NCBI GenBank assembly: GCA_944378225.1
Contig: CALWGE010000006.1
Span: forward strand, 1-64,000
Direction of reading: 5' to 3'
DNA length: 64,000 nucleotides
From: an uncultured Merdimonas sp.
Lineage (GTDB): Bacteria > Bacillota > Clostridia > Lachnospirales > Lachnospiraceae
The notes below the pieces were generated by a model. The model searched no databases, had not been told where the DNA came from, and was given only the letters and a program-made list of their open reading frames with translations. The translations under genes were made by a program, and so were the position numbers. This document shows positions 37,881 to 47,166 of this stretch, in pieces (within the stretch, counting starts at the first letter, position 1; each line of letters opens with the position of its first letter).

Positions 37881-38327
37881 TCAGCCCTCCTCTTTTTCTT
37901 TTTCTTTGACAATCAGCTTTACTCCCTGTACGGCAAGAATCTCTACGAGTGTCCCCTCCGGTATCTGTACACTATCGTCTGATGACCGGGCCGTCCAGGT
38001 CATTCCGTTCACCACTGCCTCGCCCTGCGTCTCCAGGTTGGAAACTGCAGCCGTGATGACAGCCGTCTTTCCTATCAGACTGTCCACATTCGTCTTTACC
38101 TTTTTCTGGCTGTTGAAATAGCGCATCGCCCAGGGCCTGGTACAGAACAGAAGGATCAGGGAAACCGCACAGAATGCCGCCCACTGTATCACAGGAGAAA
38201 CATCCAGCATAGAGAGAATAAAGCCTGCCAGCGCTCCTCCGGCAAACCAGATCGTTGTAAGTCCAAGCGTAATGATCTCCAGTACAACCAGCACTATAAT
38301 CAAAATCAGCCAGTATATTGCGTTCAT
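37881..38327 (-). CDS. NfeD-like membrane protein
   Basis: The 148-aa protein has three hydrophobic segments (about residues 3-22, 26-44 and 48-66) and then a soluble OB-fold domain (LIGKTAVITAAVSNLETQGEAVVNGMTWTARS) typical of short NfeD proteins without the protease part. It is encoded just before the SPFH gene, the usual partner arrangement. Confidence 0.9.
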   Translation of the reverse strand: MNAIYWLILIIVLVVLEIITLGLTTIWFAGGALAGFILSMLDVSPVIQWAAFCAVSLILLFCTRPWAMRYFNSQKKVKTNVDSLIGKTAVITAAVSNLETQGEAVVNGMTWTARSSDDSVQIPEGTLVEILAVQGVKLIVKEKEKEEG

Positions 38328-38406
38328 GCCTCACTGCTCTCCTTTCTTTCCCGTATTTATGATTAATGATACTATAATTATACCCGGATTACAAGTAAAG
38401 TTTCTT

Positions 38407-39393
38407 TCAGGAAAGAAGCTCCGCCTCCTCTATTCCCGCCGGGTTTTCATACACAGAACGGCTCCGGAGCAGGAGAAGAATTCCGGCCAGCAGCACAACC
38501 GTCACAGCCGCTCCGCCTTCCAGACCGAAGGCTCCTCCGTTAATCAGCCCTCTTCCCTCCACAGGAGTACTCACAAATAAGGAACAGTTTGTCACAATTC
38601 CGCTTACGCGGACTCCATAAACATTGCCCTGAGCCAGATTCCAGATGGAATGCAGCGCTCCAATCCCCCAGATACTTCCTCTTTTAATGAAATAAACAGA
38701 CGCAAAAATGCCGAACAGCGTCAGATTCAGAATTGCCAGAGGACTGACACCGCTGTTGCCCAGATGCAGAGCAGCAAACAGAACGGAATTGACCAGAACT
38801 GCGGCCCACATGGAGTGGCGTCTTCCGAAGGAGACAAGGAAGTATCCTCTGCACAGCACCTCTTCTGCCATTCCCTGAATCAGAAAGCCCAGAACGAACA
38901 AAAGGAAAATTCCCGGCGCAAACCCTGAGGAAATGCCCTCTATCTGAAGAGAGCCTGTGATGACACACAGAAGCACAGCGGCTGAGAACATCAGAAAACC
39001 CAGCCCCAGTCCTCTTAAATACTCCTTTCCCATATCTTTCTTCACAAATCCCAGCGTATCCATTTTTCTCTTCTGCATTACCTTGCACAGCAGCATTACA
39101 ACGCCTGTCATTGCCAGATTGGCAAACAGCATCCCCAGCGTTATACCGTCCGAACCTGACGCGCCGTATACAACCTCATTAAGAACCTGCGTGTTTCCGG
39201 ACAACGTTGCCGTAAGAAAATTCTGATTTGTAAGCAGCACAGCAAAAATGATCGGAATCATCACGATGCTTTCCGCAAAGCTGGCAGCCACTAAAACCAC
39301 TCCGAAAATCAGAAGTTCCAGGAACCAGTTCTTACCCTTCTGCGCCTCTCTTGCTTTCATTACCATGGGCGGCGTCTCCAGTTTCAGTTTCAT
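38407..39393 (-). CDS. CPBP-family intramembrane metalloprotease
   Basis: The 328-aa protein has about eight membrane helices and the Abi/CAAX-protease motifs: EEVLCRGYF (paired Glu and Arg), FAALHLG and, later, a His-containing HSIWNLAQG. The order matches the Rce1-like family, which in bacteria is linked to prenyl-protein or bacteriocin-immunity proteolysis. GGAGGATACGCAG precedes the ATG. The substrate is unknown. Confidence 0.88.
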   Translation of the reverse strand: MKLKLETPPMVMKAREAQKGKNWFLELLIFGVVLVAASFAESIVMIPIIFAVLLTNQNFLTATLSGNTQVLNEVVYGASGSDGITLGMLFANLAMTGVVMLLCKVMQKRKMDTLGFVKKDMGKEYLRGLGLGFLMFSAAVLLCVITGSLQIEGISSGFAPGIFLLFVLGFLIQGMAEEVLCRGYFLVSFGRRHSMWAAVLVNSVLFAALHLGNSGVSPLAILNLTLFGIFASVYFIKRGSIWGIGALHSIWNLAQGNVYGVRVSGIVTNCSLFVSTPVEGRGLINGGAFGLEGGAAVTVVLLAGILLLLRSRSVYENPAGIEEAELLS

Positions 39394-39447
39394 CTGCGTA
39401 TCCTCCGTACAAGCCTGCCCGAAAGGCAGTTTATCTGTTTGTCCTAT

Positions 39448-39483
39448 ATTTTATCACAGGCCAGTCATCTTTCACACGAAAGA
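39448..39483 (-). promoter_or_regulatory. Promoter region of the CPBP gene with a 16-bp palindrome
   Basis: TCTTTC-ACAC-GAAAGA (39468-39483) is a perfect 6+4+6 palindrome. It overlaps the expected -35 of a TAAAAT -10 at 39448-39453, so it is a candidate repressor site. Confidence 0.45.
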
Positions 39484-39513
39484 TTTTCTTAAGTTTGGTT
39501 TTCTGCCGCAATA

Positions 39514-39541
39514 AAAAACGGACCCGGAAGGGCCCGTTTTT
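39514..39541 (-). terminator. Intrinsic terminator of the cell-wall hydrolase gene
   Basis: A 12-bp stem (39514-39525 with 39530-39541) with the sole mismatch becoming a G-U pair only in minus-strand RNA. A U-run follows on that strand. Confidence 0.85.
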
Positions 39542-39597
39542 CAGGATGGCACATACCGTGGCAGACTGCACAGCTGTCACAAATGCCACTGTTTTTA

Positions 39598-40626
39598 TTA
39601 GTAAAATACATGATTTCCAATCACAATGTGATCAGAGCTTACAGAAGACCGGGAATTCTTAAAATGTGTGAATCCGCCGATATTCGTATAACCGCCGATG
39701 GCTTCCTGGGCTGCCTGTACGCAGCTGGCCTTGGGGTTGGATGTGTACCGCAGAATTGTGCCGTTGCTTACCACGCCAAACTGTCCCGGAGCGTAAATCA
39801 CATCCGCGATAGTGCTGCCGTACCGTCCGCTTCTCACACGGTTCATAACTACTGCTCCGATAGCCACCTGCCCCTCATAAGGCTGGTTGCCTCCTTCTGC
39901 CTGAATCAAAGCCGCCAGCAGCGTTACCTCATCTCCGTTTGCCTTAAAAGTCTCCAGCTGCTGCTTCAGAGCTTCCTTTTTCTCCTCGGCTTCTTTCTTT
40001 TCAATCTCTTCCATCGTCATGGCTTCGCCCAGCTCGTACTGTACTTCCACATACTCCGCAGAGACAAAACCTGTTTTATCTTCAGCGTACTCTATCTGTA
40101 CCCATTCAGAATCTACCGTATTTTCGTCCGCCACATCCAGCTTGGCGCCTTCTTCCACGTTTTTCAGAATTTTCGCCTCTGAGTTGGCTTCCTCGCGGAT
40201 TCTCAAACCTCCCGTCAGAGAAGTAGCCACCAGTTCTGCTTCTTCCTGTGCCTGGTTATAGGCCTCCTCTCCGAAAAGCAGATACTCATTGCTCACATAA
40301 CCCTCGACGTTTCCGGAGCTCACCTTGGTCCATCCTTCTGTCTGCTCCACAATATCTCCGCCGTTTCCTTTAAACATGCGTCCTACTGCCTCTGCTTCCT
40401 GACTGGGCTCTGAGCGAACCGTCACATAGTCCTCCACATTGGCAAGTACCTTGCCGCTCCATTCATCCTGTGCCTGTATTTCTTCAAAATCCTCGCTTGT
40501 CAGGTCGTCCATTACGGACTCGATACCAGCCGCCATCTCCACATTCAGTCCGGTAAAGCCGGAGCTGATCACCCAGAGAGCCACAAGGGCGCAGAGCGGA
40601 AGTATCTTTCTGCTGATAAAGCTCAT
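39598..40626 (-). CDS. Secreted SleB-like cell-wall hydrolase with two SH3b domains
   Basis: The 342-aa protein has an N-terminal signal or anchor helix (residues 7-25), two bacterial SH3 domains (about 60-118 and 130-200), a Glu/Lys coiled coil (about 205-230), and a C-terminal hydrolase_2 (SleB/CwlJ) domain: LLAALIQAEGGNQPYEGQVAIGAVVMNRV with the catalytic Glu. Such enzymes cut peptidoglycan during growth or germination. GGGAGG precedes the ATG. It is monocistronic, with a strong promoter and a WalR-like element in the leader. Confidence 0.92.
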   Translation of the reverse strand: MSFISRKILPLCALVALWVISSGFTGLNVEMAAGIESVMDDLTSEDFEEIQAQDEWSGKVLANVEDYVTVRSEPSQEAEAVGRMFKGNGGDIVEQTEGWTKVSSGNVEGYVSNEYLLFGEEAYNQAQEEAELVATSLTGGLRIREEANSEAKILKNVEEGAKLDVADENTVDSEWVQIEYAEDKTGFVSAEYVEVQYELGEAMTMEEIEKKEAEEKKEALKQQLETFKANGDEVTLLAALIQAEGGNQPYEGQVAIGAVVMNRVRSGRYGSTIADVIYAPGQFGVVSNGTILRYTSNPKASCVQAAQEAIGGYTNIGGFTHFKNSRSSVSSDHIVIGNHVFY

Positions 40627-40649
40627 AACAACCTCCCATATCGTGTCTG

Positions 40650-40709
40650 ATGTAACATTTTTGTTTCAGTTATTAAACTTATTATTACAAATGTTACATT
40701 TCTGTTACA
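40650..40709. promoter_or_regulatory. TGTWACA repeats in the hydrolase leader (WalR-like box)
   Basis: On the plus strand TGTTAC (40692-40697), five bases, TGTTAC (40703-40708) fits the published WalR motif TGTWAH-N5-TGTWAH. A third copy, ATGTAACAT at 40650-40658, is the exact reverse complement of ATGTTACAT at 40691-40699. The pair lies just after the expected transcription start, a position suited to repression. Confidence 0.55.
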
Positions 40710-40715
40710 GTCCGT

Positions 40716-40744
40716 ATTGTAGCAGAGCCTTATCCGTTTGTCAA
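40716..40744 (-). promoter_or_regulatory. Promoter of the cell-wall hydrolase gene
   Basis: TTGACA (40739-40744), 17 bases, TACAAT (40716-40721), about 90 bases before the ATG. It lies right at the end of the XRE regulator gene. Confidence 0.82.
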
Positions 40745-40750
40745 GCGTTC

Positions 40751-41071
40751 TTATTTCCTCATCAATTCTTCCCACCGGCCGGAGTCTTTCAGGAAATCCA
40801 GACTGCTGTCCTGCCGCATATTTTCTTTTATCAGTTCCCGGACCAGTTCCTGAATTTCTTTTTCTGTCAGATCCTCCCGGAAGGACAGAAGCTCTTCCAG
40901 AGAAACCTGCAAAAGTCGTGCAATGGGCGCCAGAAGTGTAATATCCGGCATAGAATTTCCGGTTTCCCATTTGTTCACAGCCGGAGCTGTCACGTCCAGC
41001 CGGACTGCCATCTCTTCCTGTGTCATGTTTCTCTTTTTTCTGTATTTCCTTATCACTTCACCCGTCTGCAT
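40751..41071 (-). CDS. Short XRE-family transcriptional regulator
   Basis: The 106-aa protein has an XRE helix-turn-helix (about residues 7-60: IRKYRKKRNMTQEEMAVRLDVTAPAVNKWE) and then a short helical tail ending in EELMRK. Proteins that begin in the same way (RLLQVSLEELLSF) are often about 300 aa with a long C-terminal domain, so this may be a natural short form or a truncated one. GGGAGG precedes the ATG. It is followed immediately by the promoter of the cell-wall hydrolase gene. Confidence 0.82.
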   Translation of the reverse strand: MQTGEVIRKYRKKRNMTQEEMAVRLDVTAPAVNKWETGNSMPDITLLAPIARLLQVSLEELLSFREDLTEKEIQELVRELIKENMRQDSSLDFLKDSGRWEELMRK

Positions 41072-41087
41072 TTTGACCTCCCATACA

Positions 41088-41118
41088 GCCCGGGAAAGAT
41101 CCGGTTTCTTTCCCGGGC
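41088..41118. promoter_or_regulatory. 12-bp perfect hairpin before the XRE ribosome-binding site
   Basis: GCCCGGGAAAGA (41088-41099) pairs perfectly with TCTTTCCCGGGC (41107-41118). It ends five bases from the GGGAGG of the XRE gene, so it may modulate translation. On the plus strand a T-run follows it. Nothing else is visible in 41119-41244. Confidence 0.5.
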
Positions 41119-41244
41119 CGCCATTTTTTATTCTGCTCAGGATCCTTTTGCTGTTTTTAGCTTATCATACCCTTCTGCCAGACACAATTGAACCAAAATT
41201 AACTTTCAGGAATTTTATTTAACTGCAATTCATATTCTGCACGC

Positions 41245-41285
41245 AAAAACACTGCAGGGCCGTATCAGCGGCGCCCGCAGTGTTT
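41245..41285 (-). terminator. Intrinsic terminator of the hydratase gene
   Basis: AAACACTGC (41247-41255) pairs with GCAGTGTTT (41277-41285), with more GC pairing inside and a U-run on the minus strand. Confidence 0.85.
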
Positions 41286-41316
41286 CTCTTACCCCAAAAC
41301 AGATGGGGATATTTCT

Positions 41317-43602
41317 TTATCCTCTGTAATAATTGATAAGGCATCCTTTAAGGATAATCTCACGCTCATCATCCGTCAGGCCGCCCAGGCGCAGAGTCAC
41401 CTCGCGCTCCTGATCACCGTTTACGTAAACCTTCACTTCGCTCTGCTTCTCCTCGATAGCCTTGCGGATCTCCGGAACAAACAGGAAATCTCCTTTCGTA
41501 AAGGGAAGCTCGCCCTCGTCGATCAGGAAGGGCAGCATACCCCAGTTGATCAGATTTGAGCGGTAGCGTTTGGTTGCGTAGGAATTGGCAATATTTGCCC
41601 AGCCGCCAAGTACTTTCTGGCAGGAAGCAGCCTGTTCTCTGGCTGAGCCGTCTCCCGGCTTCACTGCAAAAATGGTGCTTCCGACTCCAAGATTCGTCTT
41701 GTCCACTCCCGGATACCACGCGTTCAGCTTCTCAAAGATTCCTTTCAGCTCCGGAACAGCCTCTGCCGGGCAGTTGCCTGCCTCAATAGCCTTTTCTGCC
41801 TTCTGGATTTCCTTTGCCAGTCCCACGTAAGCCGGATCCTTGCGGGAAAGTGTAAACTCTGCCAGTCCCAGCGGATTGGAACGGTAAGAAGAGGTTTCAC
41901 CGGAAGGAATCAGCTCGTCCGTCGTTGTAACGGGATCGTGAATCTCGGAAACCACCTTCAGAATCAGATGTTCCGGCAGAGCCGGCATCGCAGGCCAGTC
42001 CTTGATATTCGGTCCCATCTTGATGTCCACCGACGGATCGGCTACGCCCTTGCTGTCAAAGACACGGTTCTCATAAATCTTACTGTCAAAGTAATACCGG
42101 GGATTGGAATAGTTGGTATCCAGTTCTGTTGCCGCCGTCAGATATCCCTTGTTCGCCGCTGTCGCCGCAATGGAACGGGCATCCATCAGAGCTACAGAAG
42201 CAATCTGTCCGCTCTGAAGTTTGGAACCCTCGCGGTTCGGGAAGTTTCTGGTAGAATGACGGATACTGAAGCCGTTATTTGCCGGAGTATCGCCCGCTCC
42301 AAAGCAGGGACCGCAGAAGGCCGTCTTCATGACTGCTCCCGTCTCCATCAGAGATGCTGCTGCTCCGTTTTTCACCAGTTCCATGTAAACAGGCATACTT
42401 GCCGGATATACGCTTAAGGTAAATTCATCCGGGCCAATGCTGGAGCCCTTCAGAATATCGGCCGCGGCGCAGATATTCTCAAAACCGCCGCCTGCGCAGC
42501 CTGCAATAATTCCCTGATCCACATAGAGCTTTCCATCGCGAATCTTGTCTGTCAGATGATAATCCACTGCTCCGCCAAGACTTACAAGCGCCTTTTTCTC
42601 CACATCACGCAGAATATCGCCCAGGTTTGCCTTCACTTCTTCGATGGTATAGGTATTGCTGGGATGGAAGGGCATCGCGATCATCGGTCTGATCGCGCTC
42701 AAATCCACATATACCATTCCGTCATAATATGCCACCTTACCAGGCTTCAGTTCTCTGTAGGCTTCCGGTCTCTTGTGAATCTCGTAGAAATCTTTAATCG
42801 TATCGTCCGTCTGCCAGATGGATGACAGACAGGTAGTCTCTGTAGTCATTACGTCGATACCGATACGGAAATCCGCGCTTAAGCTCGCCACACCGTCTCC
42901 CACGAACTCCATGACCTTGTTATTTACATATCCTTTTTCAAACACTGCGCCGATGATGGCCAGAGCAACGTCCTGAGGTCCTACGCCCTGCTGGGGCTTG
43001 CCAGTCAGATATACACCTACCACATCCGGCATATTGATGTCATAAGTCTTATTCAGAAGCTGTTTTACCAGCTCCGGTCCGCCCTCTCCCATAGCCATGG
43101 TTCCAAGAGCACCGTAACGGGTGTGGCTGTCGGATCCAAGAATCATCTTTCCGCCCTCTGCCAGCACCTCCCGGGCGAACTGATGAATAACCGCCTGATG
43201 AGGCGGCACATAAATTCCGCCGTATCTCTTGGCGCAGGTCAGTCCGAACATGTGATCATCCTCATTGATCGTTCCGCCTACCGCACACAGGCTGTTATGA
43301 CAGTTTGTCAGTACATAGGGAATCGGGAACTTTTCCAGGCCTGAAGCCCGGGCTGTCTGAATAATTCCCACAAACGTAATATCATGAGAAGTCAGCTTGT
43401 CAAATTTAATCTGAAGTTTTTCCATATTCCCGGAGGTATTATGCGCCTCCAGAATTCCATAGGCAATTGTCTGTTTTTTTGCATCTTCTTTGGACGGGGC
43501 AGTGCCAAGCTGGCTTTCCAGCACACTGGCCGCATCCCTGGTATCCGGAACAATCTCTGTTCCGTTCAGCAGATATGCTCCGCCTTCCAGTAACTGAACC
43601 AT
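41317..43602 (-). CDS. Aconitase-superfamily hydratase (YbhJ-like)
   Basis: This 761-aa protein has the aconitase fold. Visible are [18 protein letters not shown], three Cys positioned for a 4Fe-4S cluster ([10 protein letters not shown] and [10 protein letters not shown]), [11 protein letters not shown], and a C-terminal swivel domain with [11 protein letters not shown] and [15 protein letters not shown]. The canonical GSCTNSS around the first Cys is changed to GCAGGGF, so the substrate is probably not plain citrate. It is closest in my memory to the uncharacterised YbhJ type. AGGAGG precedes the ATG. It has its own promoter and terminator, with no citrate-cycle genes near. Confidence 0.85.
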   Translation of the reverse strand: MVQLLEGGAYLLNGTEIVPDTRDAASVLESQLGTAPSKEDAKKQTIAYGILEAHNTSGNMEKLQIKFDKLTSHDITFVGIIQTARASGLEKFPIPYVLTNCHNSLCAVGGTINEDDHMFGLTCAKRYGGIYVPPHQAVIHQFAREVLAEGGKMILGSDSHTRYGALGTMAMGEGGPELVKQLLNKTYDINMPDVVGVYLTGKPQQGVGPQDVALAIIGAVFEKGYVNNKVMEFVGDGVASLSADFRIGIDVMTTETTCLSSIWQTDDTIKDFYEIHKRPEAYRELKPGKVAYYDGMVYVDLSAIRPMIAMPFHPSNTYTIEEVKANLGDILRDVEKKALVSLGGAVDYHLTDKIRDGKLYVDQGIIAGCAGGGFENICAAADILKGSSIGPDEFTLSVYPASMPVYMELVKNGAAASLMETGAVMKTAFCGPCFGAGDTPANNGFSIRHSTRNFPNREGSKLQSGQIASVALMDARSIAATAANKGYLTAATELDTNYSNPRYYFDSKIYENRVFDSKGVADPSVDIKMGPNIKDWPAMPALPEHLILKVVSEIHDPVTTTDELIPSGETSSYRSNPLGLAEFTLSRKDPAYVGLAKEIQKAEKAIEAGNCPAEAVPELKGIFEKLNAWYPGVDKTNLGVGSTIFAVKPGDGSAREQAASCQKVLGGWANIANSYATKRYRSNLINWGMLPFLIDEGELPFTKGDFLFVPEIRKAIEEKQSEVKVYVNGDQEREVTLRLGGLTDDEREIILKGCLINYYRG

Positions 43603-43652
43603 ATATTTTCCTCCTGAACAGACGCCTGTTTTCCCGGCGCCGCGTTATTCTT

Positions 43653-43681
43653 ATTATAAAGAGACCCAGAGAAGAATGCAA
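43653..43681 (-). promoter_or_regulatory. Promoter of the hydratase gene
   Basis: TTGCAT (43676-43681), 17 bases, TATAAT (43653-43658), 51 bases before the ATG. Confidence 0.75.
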
Positions 43682-43712
43682 GCGGTTTTCTGTCCTGTAT
43701 TTTACAGGCTGT

Positions 43713-46418
43713 TTACGTCTCAGAATTCTCTCCGGCAGTCTCTTCCGGCTCACGGTCTGCAGCCGGCGCTTCCGGAAAGATAATTGTTACCTTAAACAAA
43801 TCTCCGTCCAGATAGATGTCAAACCTTCCCTTCTGCAGCTCTGTCAGATTCTTGGCAATAGAAAGACCCAGTCCGCTGCCCTCAGTGCTTCGCGCCACAT
43901 CCCCCCGGATAAAACGCTCTGTCAGTTCATCCGCCTGAATATTCAGAGGCTGCTCGGAAATATTCTTAATACTGAAACGGACCATATGCCCTACAGTCGT
44001 CAGATCCACATAGACCCTGGTGTTTGGCATGGCATATTTGGCTGCGTTATTATAAAGGTTTTCGATAATACGCCAGAGCCTCCGCCCGTCTGCTTCGATT
44101 ACCACCGGCTCATCGGGCATATTTACCACAAACTGCAGCCCCTTATCTTCAAATTTCTCGCTGAATTCCCCATTGGTCTGGTAAATCAGTTCCTGGAAAT
44201 TGATACGGATAAACTCAAGTTTCACATTGCCGGAACTGATTTTTGAAGCCTCCACCAAATCATCCGTCAGATGTTTCAGACGCAGCGCCTTATCTTCCAG
44301 AATGGAAATATAGTTTTTGGCTCTTTCATTCTGAATATCTTCACGCTTGAGCAAATCTACATAGTTAATAATCGATGTAAGAGGCGTTTTAATATCATGT
44401 GATACATTGGTAATCAGATCAGATTTCAGTCTCTCATCCTTAATGCTTTTTTCCACGGCCATGGAAAGGCCTGCACCCATCTGATTTACCGCTTCTGCAA
44501 ACACCAGATTATCTCCTCCAAGATTTTTCACCGGGATCTGTGCCTTCAGATCGCCCTGAGATATCCGCCCGATTCCGTCCAGAATCTTCTGTCGCTGCGC
44601 CGCCTGACGAATCAGGAACACGCCGGTTCCCAGATCAAAAAGCACAGCCAGAAACAGGCCGAATGCTCCCAGGCAGAGAAACAGAACATTCAGAACGAGG
44701 AAACTGCCGTAACTGATCAGAGTCTTTGTCGTCGCTTTTCTGTTGCGGAATGTTTTCCTGATGCAGCTGACCACCTGATACAGGACACTGTTGGTCCAAA
44801 GCGTCCTGCTGCGCATCCTTCTGACCAGACTCAGATATCCGCTCAGAAACAGAAGATTGAACAGCAGGGCAAGTCCTCCTCCGCTCAGGGCAAATTCTCT
44901 CATTCCCATATCCCCCAGCGACAGCAGGGAAACAGCCATCAGCAGAATCACTGCCGGCACTGCAATCAGAAGCACTGCCGCCTCCGTCCTGATACGATCA
45001 AACCAATTCAGACGAATCTGCGCCTCTTTCTCCGGCCCCCGCCCTGCGGCCATCGTAAGATATACCATGGTAAGGAGATACAGGATACCGCCCAGAACCG
45101 CTCCATATACGGCAAGCCGGCTCACAGGACGGATTTTCTCAAACTGCACCTTATACTGCTGCAGATTATCGCTGGCCATATATGCAGAATCCACAGCTAT
45201 CGCCAGAATAAAATCACCTTCCACAGAAAACGGGTAACTCTTCACATAGCTGCTTAATTCACTCAGTGAAATAGGCATATTGCTGACATGGAAATCCATA
45301 TTGGAACTGTCATAAATCAGGTAATCCTGAAATCCCTCCATATATGCAAGAAGCCCGTCTCTGTCCTTGAATTCTGTATTCCCGAAGGACATAATATTCG
45401 TATACGTTTTTTTCTCATAATCCTCCGGCGTTATGTCTGTCACTGATTTTGGGATCACCAGATAACGCATATTCGTCATGCTGGGGCTGAACAGCTCCAG
45501 ATTCTCTTTATATGCGTAAAAATCATTGTAGATAACCGGAATAATATTTTCCAGATCATAATAAAGAGACTGCAGCTGAGCAGTACTCAGATTATGCTCC
45601 TCCGCATAGGCTGTCAGGCTTTCATATCCCACAGGCGAATAACGTTCATCCACTGCCTCAATCTGTTCAACGTTCTGAACCGTTGCCTGACCTGCGCTGA
45701 AAATTCCCAGCTCCTCCAGTGTTTCTGAATCAGCACCGTTGATGATATCTTCCCAGGGGACTCCGGTTTCCCCGTCCACAGTGACGTCCTCGACAGCTTC
45801 TTCCGTGTTTCCTGTCTCTCCGTCCGCTTCCTCAGACACAGTCTCTGTCTCCTGCCCGGGATCCGTTTCGGAAAATTCTTCGGCAAAACCTTCCTGCGGA
45901 TAACTGTCTTCCCCTCCCATCATCGAGATGGAAGCCACTGCGGAGCCATCCTCGTATACAGACTGTTCCGTATAATTACGGGAACCCTTTGAAAGATAGC
46001 CAATGCTTCCGTCATCATAGGTCAGTTTAACCAGCGTAACAATCTCAACCCCGTCCAGGGACCAGTTCAGAAGGTCTGTAAGACGGTAATAAAGCCGTCC
46101 GTCAGAAATGTCTCCCTCCGGAATCGTGCTGCTCTGAGCATACTCCTCCACATCCACCAGCAGACCGGAGTCATAAACTCCATTCTTTTCAAATTTGCTT
46201 TCTCTGCTGGCCGCGCGCGCACAGCGATATATCTGCTCCAGCACCTCGCTCTGATAATAGGCAGTGCTCTCAAAATCTTCATCCCTGCCAAACAGGCTGA
46301 AACCGCTGCTGCCGGCAAAAAATGTACAGACTGCCACAGACAGAACCAAAACCACGGCACAGATCTGATTCAGCACAACAGCCAGAGCTTTCCAGGATTT
46401 CGCGTATTCCCATTTCAT
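43713..46418 (-). CDS. Large sensor histidine kinase
   Basis: This 901-aa kinase has an N-terminal helix (about residues 13-35), an extracellular domain of some 400 aa that includes a very acidic low-complexity stretch (about 160-220, Glu/Asp/Thr-rich), about six further helices (about 440-620), a HAMP-like linker, the HisKA motif NVSHDIKTPLTSIINY with the phospho-acceptor His, and an ATPase domain (NLYNNAAKYAM; GSGLGLSIAKNL). The tail is acidic. It starts one base after the response-regulator stop. The extracellular sensor is not a domain I recognise, so the signal is unknown. Confidence 0.93.
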   Translation of the reverse strand: MKWEYAKSWKALAVVLNQICAVVLVLSVAVCTFFAGSSGFSLFGRDEDFESTAYYQSEVLEQIYRCARAASRESKFEKNGVYDSGLLVDVEEYAQSSTIPEGDISDGRLYYRLTDLLNWSLDGVEIVTLVKLTYDDGSIGYLSKGSRNYTEQSVYEDGSAVASISMMGGEDSYPQEGFAEEFSETDPGQETETVSEEADGETGNTEEAVEDVTVDGETGVPWEDIINGADSETLEELGIFSAGQATVQNVEQIEAVDERYSPVGYESLTAYAEEHNLSTAQLQSLYYDLENIIPVIYNDFYAYKENLELFSPSMTNMRYLVIPKSVTDITPEDYEKKTYTNIMSFGNTEFKDRDGLLAYMEGFQDYLIYDSSNMDFHVSNMPISLSELSSYVKSYPFSVEGDFILAIAVDSAYMASDNLQQYKVQFEKIRPVSRLAVYGAVLGGILYLLTMVYLTMAAGRGPEKEAQIRLNWFDRIRTEAAVLLIAVPAVILLMAVSLLSLGDMGMREFALSGGGLALLFNLLFLSGYLSLVRRMRSRTLWTNSVLYQVVSCIRKTFRNRKATTKTLISYGSFLVLNVLFLCLGAFGLFLAVLFDLGTGVFLIRQAAQRQKILDGIGRISQGDLKAQIPVKNLGGDNLVFAEAVNQMGAGLSMAVEKSIKDERLKSDLITNVSHDIKTPLTSIINYVDLLKREDIQNERAKNYISILEDKALRLKHLTDDLVEASKISSGNVKLEFIRINFQELIYQTNGEFSEKFEDKGLQFVVNMPDEPVVIEADGRRLWRIIENLYNNAAKYAMPNTRVYVDLTTVGHMVRFSIKNISEQPLNIQADELTERFIRGDVARSTEGSGLGLSIAKNLTELQKGRFDIYLDGDLFKVTIIFPEAPAADREPEETAGENSET

Positions 46419-46419
46419 T

Positions 46420-47124
46420 CTACAGCTTCTCCACCTTATAACCGATTCCCCATACCACTTTCAGATAGCGGGGATCTTTTGCGTTAATCTCTATTTTTTC
46501 CCGAATATGGCGGATATGAACCGCCACGGTATTGTCTGCCCCTATGGCGTCTTCGTTCCAGATACTTTCATATATCTGATTGATAGAAAAGACCTTTCCC
46601 TGGTTCTTTACCAGCAGCAGCAGAATATTATACTCAATCGGAGTCAGCTTCACATGCTCTCCGTCCACTGTCACTTCCTTCAGGTCATCATTGATGATCA
46701 GACCTCCGGTCTGATACACTTTCTGATTCTCCCCGGCTGCCGTCCCAAGTTTCGTATAGCGGCGCAGCTGGGATTTTACCCTTGCCACCAGTTCCAGGGG
46801 ATTAAAAGGCTTCGTCACATAATCATCCGCACCGATATTCAGTCCCAGAATTTTGTCTGCGTCTTCAGATTTGGCTGACAGAATAATAATGGGAATACTG
46901 CTCTTTTCCCGTATCTTCAGAGTAGCCCGCAATCCATCCAGCTTCGGCATCATAATATCAATCAGCAGAAGCTGTACATCCTCCTTCTGCAGCATGTCCA
47001 CCGCCTGCAGTCCGTCATAGGCTTTCAGAATCCGGTATCCCTCCTGGGAAAGATAAATCTCTATGGCGTCTACAATTTCCTTATCATCATCACATACCAG
47101 AATTGTACTTTTCTTTTTTGTCAT
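46420..47124 (-). CDS. OmpR-family response regulator
   Basis: The 234-aa protein has a receiver domain (LVCDDDKEIVDAIEIYL; phospho-acceptor Asp in LLIDIMMPKLDG; Lys in YVTKPFNP) and an OmpR-type winged helix (LTPIEYNILLLLVKNQGKVFS; DNTVAVHIRHIREKIE). ATG 47124 follows GAGGTGAAG; the longer frame from 47148 is rejected on that basis. It is directly upstream of the histidine kinase. Direct repeats upstream of its promoter suggest that it activates its own operon. Confidence 0.95.
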   Translation of the reverse strand: MTKKKSTILVCDDDKEIVDAIEIYLSQEGYRILKAYDGLQAVDMLQKEDVQLLLIDIMMPKLDGLRATLKIREKSSIPIIILSAKSEDADKILGLNIGADDYVTKPFNPLELVARVKSQLRRYTKLGTAAGENQKVYQTGGLIINDDLKEVTVDGEHVKLTPIEYNILLLLVKNQGKVFSINQIYESIWNEDAIGADNTVAVHIRHIREKIEINAKDPRYLKVVWGIGYKVEKL

Positions 47125-47166
47125 AATCTTCACCTCTTTACTCCCCATTTTACTTTCTGTCTTCAG

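Noticed and set aside
40627..40715. c-di-AMP riboswitch before the cell-wall hydrolase gene
   Set aside because: The leader is about 85 bases, too short for this riboswitch, and the motifs are absent.
40623..40970. 115-codon minus-strand frame overlapping the XRE gene
   Set aside because: It is out of frame with the HTH protein, covers the hydrolase promoter, and has no plausible fold.
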